DNA of 64,000 nt, from the NCBI RefSeq assembly GCF_039540375.1, contig NZ_BAABEX010000004.1, positions 62,001 through 126,000 on the forward strand, in the 5' to 3' direction. Below the pieces are notes generated by a model. The model searched no databases, was not told where the DNA came from, and was given only the letters and a program-made list of their open reading frames with translations. Below, in pieces: positions 60,936 through 64,000 of the stretch; within the stretch, counting starts at the first letter, position 1, and every line of letters begins with the position of its first letter. Both the position numbers and the translations under genes were made by a program. The DNA comes from Acidovorax_G lacteus. Its GTDB lineage: Bacteria > Pseudomonadota > Gammaproteobacteria > Burkholderiales > Burkholderiaceae_C.

Positions 60936-62156
60936 ATGAAAACCATCCGACTCAAGCCCGGCAAAGAGCGCTCGCTGCTGCGCCGCCACCCGTGGGTGTT
61001 TGAATCCGCCATCGCCAAGGGCGGCGGCGACCGCGGCGAAACCGTGCGCATCGAATCGCACGAGGGCCAGTTCCTCGCCTGGGCGGCGTTCAGCCCCGAT
61101 TCGCGCATCCGTGCCCGGGCCTGGAGCTTTGACGAAGCCCAGCGCATCGACGCCGCTTTTCTGGAAGCCACGCTGGCCCGCGCCGTGGCGCTGCGGGACC
61201 GCCTGGCCATCGACAGCGACGGCGTGCGCCTGGTGCATGGCGAATCCGACGGTCTGCCCGGGCTGATCGTGGACCGCTACGGCGACACGCTGGTGGCGCA
61301 GTTCACGAGCGCGGGGGTGGAGCGCTGGAAGGGCGTGCTGGCCGATGCGCTCTTGCGCGTGACCGGGCTGGCCAAGCTCTACGAGCGCTCGGACGCGAGC
61401 GCCCGCAGCCTGGAAGGCCTGGAGCCCGTGACCGGCTGGCTGCGCGGCGGCGAGGGCGCGCCGGTGGAGCTGTCTTTGCGCGAGCACGGCTGGACGCTCA
61501 CGCTCAACATTGCCGAAGGCCACAAGACCGGCTATTACCTCGACCAGCGCGACAGCCGCCAGCGCTTTGCCCAGTACGCCGAGCGCCATGCGTTCAGCCG
61601 CGTGCTCAACTGCTTTTGCTACACCGGCGGCTTCACGGTGGCGGCACTGGCCGGCATGCGCGCGGCCCAGGCGGCAGGCCGCGGTCAGGGGGGGGCGGTG
61701 ATTTCCATCGATTCGTCGGGCCCGGCGCTGGCGCGGGCGCGCACGCACGTGGCGCTCAACGGCTTTGATCCGGCGCAGGCGGAGTTTGTCGATGCCGACG
61801 TGAACGCCTCGCTGCGCCAGTACCTGCGCGACGGCCAGCGCTTCGATGCCATCGTGCTCGACCCGCCCAAGTTTGCGCCCACGGCCGCGCACGCCGAGCG
61901 CGCAGCCCGCGCCTACAAGGACATCAACCGCCTGGCGCTGCAGCTGTTGGTGCCTGGCGGCGTGCTGTTCACCTTCTCGTGCTCGGGCGGCATCAGTGGC
62001 GACCTGTTCCACAAGATCGTGGCCTCAGCCGGGGCCGACGCGGGCGTGGACGGCTACATCCTCGAACGCCTGGGCGGCGCGCCCGACCATCCGATGACGC
62101 TGGAATTCCCCGAGGGCGAGTACCTCAAGGGGCTGGTGGTAATGCGCAAGGCGTGA
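60936..62156 (+). CDS. rlmI: 23S rRNA (cytosine) methyltransferase RlmI-like
   Basis: 406-aa SAM-dependent methyltransferase of the RlmI class, which methylates C1962 of 23S rRNA in E. coli. PUA domain at the N-terminus (about 3-75; RSLLRRHPWVFESAI), central EEHD-like region, and Rossmann domain (about 200-400) with VLNCFCYTGGFTVAAL, DSSGPALARA and the motif VLDPPKFAP. Its last residues, GEYLKGLVVM, are also typical. Start choice follows the leaderless promoter. No operon partner. Confidence 0.88.
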   Translation: MKTIRLKPGKERSLLRRHPWVFESAIAKGGGDRGETVRIESHEGQFLAWAAFSPDSRIRARAWSFDEAQRIDAAFLEATLARAVALRDRLAIDSDGVRLVHGESDGLPGLIVDRYGDTLVAQFTSAGVERWKGVLADALLRVTGLAKLYERSDASARSLEGLEPVTGWLRGGEGAPVELSLREHGWTLTLNIAEGHKTGYYLDQRDSRQRFAQYAERHAFSRVLNCFCYTGGFTVAALAGMRAAQAAGRGQGGAVISIDSSGPALARARTHVALNGFDPAQAEFVDADVNASLRQYLRDGQRFDAIVLDPPKFAPTAAHAERAARAYKDINRLALQLLVPGGVLFTFSCSGGISGDLFHKIVASAGADAGVDGYILERLGGAPDHPMTLEFPEGEYLKGLVVMRKA

Positions 62157-62200
62157 GCGGCGGCCTGCCGCTCCAGGCCCGTCACGCCCAAGACCCAGGC

Positions 62201-62262
62201 TTTTGCTATCAAATCAGTAGCTGCTCGTGCTTGATTTTGAAGCACGAGCGGCCTATTTCATT
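62201..62262. repeat. Interspersed hairpin repeat
   Basis: Arms GCTGCTCGTGCTT (62220-62232) and AAGCACGAGCGGC (62240-62252), one mismatch, 7-nt loop, left flank TTTTGCTATCAAATCAGTA. Between rlmI and the COG0523 GTPase gene. Confidence 0.85.
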
Positions 62263-62405
62263 AAAAAGCGTGCTGCGGCGGGGCGGGCGCCGGGCGTTCT
62301 GCGCCGGGCGGGCGTGGCCGCTACACTGGCGGGCTTCCCGTTCAGGGCCTGCGCTGCTGCCGCTCGTGGCGGTGCGGGCCTGCCACCCACAAGGCTGCTG
62401 ACCCC

Positions 62406-63482
62406 ATGTCCCTGATCCCCGCCACCATCCTCACCGGCTTCCTCGGCTCCGGCAAGACCACGCTGCTCAAGCGCGTGCTCAGCGAGGCCCACGGCCAGAA
62501 GATCGCCGTCATCGAGAACGAATTCGGCGAAGAGAACATCGACAACGACATCCTGGTGACCGATTCGCAGGAGCAGATCGTGCAGATGAGCAACGGCTGC
62601 ATCTGCTGCACCATCCGCGAAGACCTGCGCGAGACCCTGCAGACGCTGGCCGCCAAGAAGCGCAAGGGCGAACTACAGTTTGACCGCGTGGTCATCGAGA
62701 CCACGGGCCTCGCCGACCCGGGGCCGGTGGCGCAGACCTTCTTCATGGACGAGGAGATCGCCGAGACGTATCTCATCGACTCCATCATCACGCTGGTGGA
62801 CGCCAAGCATGCGGCCCAGCAGCTCAATGACCGCCAGGAGGCGCGCCGCCAGGTGGGCTTTGCGGACCAGATCTTCCTGTCCAAGACCGACCTGGTCACG
62901 CCCGAAGACACCGAGGCGCTGATCCACCGCCTCAAGCACATGAACCCGCGCGCCCCCATCAAGGCCGTGCATTTCGGTGAGGTCCCGATCGCCGAGGTGC
63001 TGGACCTGCGGGGCTTCAACCTCAACGCCAAGCTCGACATCGACCCGGACTTCCTGGCCGAGGACGGCCACCATCACGGGCACGACCATGATCACGATCA
63101 CGATCACGACCATGCGCATGGCGAGCATTGCGACCACCCCTCGCACCAGCATGGGCACGGCCATGGGCACCACCATCACCACGACGACGATGTGAAGAGC
63201 TTCGTCTACCGCTCCGACCGGCCGTTCGACCCGGCGCGGCTCGAAGACTTCCTTGGCGCCATCGTCAACATCTACGGCCCGCGCATGCTGCGCTACAAGG
63301 GCGTGCTGCACATGAAGGGCACCGACCGCAAGGTGATCTTCCAGGGCGTGCACCAGCTCATGGGCAGCGACCTGGGCCCCAAGTGGGGCGAGGGCGAGGC
63401 GCGCATGAGCAAGATGGTGTTCATCGGTATCGACCTGCCGCAGGACATCTTCCGCCAGGGGCTGGACCAGAGCCTGGCCTGA
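62406..63482 (+). CDS. COG0523 (CobW/YjiA-like) metal-chaperone GTPase with His-rich loop
   Basis: 358-aa GTPase. P-loop GFLGSGKTT at 11-19, metal-binding GCICCT near 62-67, switch ETTGLADPGP, and NKxD-type motif LSKTDLV. Between about residues 220 and 260 lies a loop of alternating His and Asp (HDHDHDHDHDHAHGEH and GHGHGHHHHH) that should bind zinc or nickel. A C-terminal CobW domain follows. Family members insert zinc into enzymes or act in cobalamin or nitrile hydratase maturation; a zinc role fits the His loop but is inference. Start at 62406. Confidence 0.9.
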   Translation: MSLIPATILTGFLGSGKTTLLKRVLSEAHGQKIAVIENEFGEENIDNDILVTDSQEQIVQMSNGCICCTIREDLRETLQTLAAKKRKGELQFDRVVIETTGLADPGPVAQTFFMDEEIAETYLIDSIITLVDAKHAAQQLNDRQEARRQVGFADQIFLSKTDLVTPEDTEALIHRLKHMNPRAPIKAVHFGEVPIAEVLDLRGFNLNAKLDIDPDFLAEDGHHHGHDHDHDHDHDHAHGEHCDHPSHQHGHGHGHHHHHDDDVKSFVYRSDRPFDPARLEDFLGAIVNIYGPRMLRYKGVLHMKGTDRKVIFQGVHQLMGSDLGPKWGEGEARMSKMVFIGIDLPQDIFRQGLDQSLA

Positions 63483-63558
63483 GGCGTGCCGAGCGCTCGC
63501 AGCGCGGCAGGGCGGTGTCGGCTCTGCGCAACGGTGCGGCACTGTCAGCGCAGGTCGA

Positions 63559-63564
63559 TACAAT
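63559..63564 (+). promoter_or_regulatory. Possible -10 box upstream of dksA
   Basis: TACAAT in GGTCGATACAATCG, 77 nt before the dksA ATG. No good -35. A CCGG-TAAAAAA-CCGG mini-dyad follows at 63571. Tentative. Confidence 0.35.
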
Positions 63565-63641
63565 CGCGCGCCGGTAAAAAACCGGAAGGCTTGCCCACCG
63601 GGCCTGCGCAACCCGCGCCAGGCCCGCATCTGCGAGGAGAC

Positions 63642-64000
63642 ATGCCCGTGAAAGCCGAATCCAGCAAGACCCAGGCTCCGGCCCGCAAGAGCCCGGCTGC
63701 GTCCCGCCAGGCCGCGGCGCAGGCGCCCGTGCCTGCGCCAGCTCCGGTAACCGCGCAAAAAAGGCGGCCACCTTCCGCCGCAGGGCAATTGACCGTACCA
63801 TCCACGGAACCCGCTGCGGCCACCGCCGCCGCCACAGCCAGTAACCACACCGACATGCCTACGACCGCGCAAGCGCAGACCTCCGGGACTGCCAAAAAAG
63901 ACCCCAAGCTGGCGAACAACTGGAAGACCAAGGCCGCCCACGAGCTGACCGACGCCGAGGTGCTGGCCATGCCCGACAGCGAGTACATGAACGACAAGCA
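63642..64000 (+). CDS. dksA: RNA polymerase-binding transcription factor DksA, 3' partial
   Basis: Opening 119 codons of DksA, which works with ppGpp in RNA polymerase to regulate rRNA and stress genes. After a GAGGAGA site the protein begins MPVKAESSKTQAPARK, has a low-complexity Ala/Pro/Lys-rich extension of about 100 residues as in other Burkholderiales, then reaches ELTDAEVLAMPDSEYMNDKQ where the DksA core starts. The window ends there, so the coiled-coil and zinc finger are not visible. The frame stays open to the last base. Confidence 0.85.
   Translation, partial: MPVKAESSKTQAPARKSPAASRQAAAQAPVPAPAPVTAQKRRPPSAAGQLTVPSTEPAAATAAATASNHTDMPTTAQAQTSGTAKKDPKLANNWKTKAAHELTDAEVLAMPDSEYMNDK

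Noticed and set aside
63060..63190. Short tandem CACGATCATGAC-like repeats resembling a CRISPR or microsatellite
   Set aside because: They are codons for the His/Asp loop of the COG0523 GTPase; units are 6 nt with no spacers.

Overview
This window is high-GC, densely coded DNA from a betaproteobacterium. Gene content and gene order (argB followed by slmA, a dapF-DUF484-xerC cluster, Bug-type solute receptors, an N-terminally extended DksA) point to Burkholderiales, family Comamonadaceae, most likely Acidovorax or a close relative. A GCTGCTCGTGCTTG-type hairpin repeat scattered between genes supports this. The genus is inference; no rRNA or tRNA is present to fix it.

Layout. 1-5063: end of a WecA/MraY-like sugar-phosphate transferase gene, argB, a two-component pair and slmA. 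5254-14375: a fatty-acid beta-oxidation regulon with a TetR regulator and its palindromic operator, acyl-CoA dehydrogenase, a DUF2147 protein, a fused hydroxyacyl-CoA dehydrogenase/enoyl-CoA hydratase, thiolase, two thioesterases and another enoyl-CoA hydratase. 14905-17565: an RTX/Ig-like secreted protein with an unusual membrane-spanning N-terminus. 17811-22916: thioesterases, a bactofilin, an Atm1-like ABC exporter, a 2-hydroxyacid dehydrogenase and a MazG-like pyrophosphohydrolase. 23344-28857: a LysR regulator and a glutamate/aspartate-type ABC importer with two paralogous binding proteins. 29252-36642: pyrC, DUF3025, htpX behind a sigma32-type promoter, an AraC regulator, two small exported proteins and a large FAD protein.

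37010-41847 is the most unusual stretch: four same-strand genes of no recognised system. They encode two membrane proteins, an HTH protein with a degraded NTPase fold, and a membrane-anchored P-loop NTPase that carries a type IV pilin-like periplasmic domain. A perfect inverted repeat lies upstream. I propose this as the candidate undescribed system.

41930-54964: cysK, RNase P RNA (rnpB), an M48 peptidase with a DUF898 membrane protein, a pseudouridine-synthase homologue lacking its catalytic residues, a Nudix/beta-lactamase-fold fusion, a flavin monooxygenase divergent from a MarR regulator and Bug receptor, then dapF, DUF484 and xerC. 55026-60777: three tandem chemoreceptor genes behind cheW. 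60936-64000: rlmI, a His-rich COG0523 GTPase and the start of dksA.

Two window-wide signals stand out. First, a family of short hairpin repeats occurs mostly between genes, but three degenerate copies appear to lie in frame inside coding genes. Second, several genes have a GATAAT/GACAAT -10 box only 6-7 nt before the start codon, which implies leaderless mRNAs; rnpB has the same box 7 nt before its first nucleotide. All calls come from reading the sequence by eye; no similarity search or structure prediction was run.
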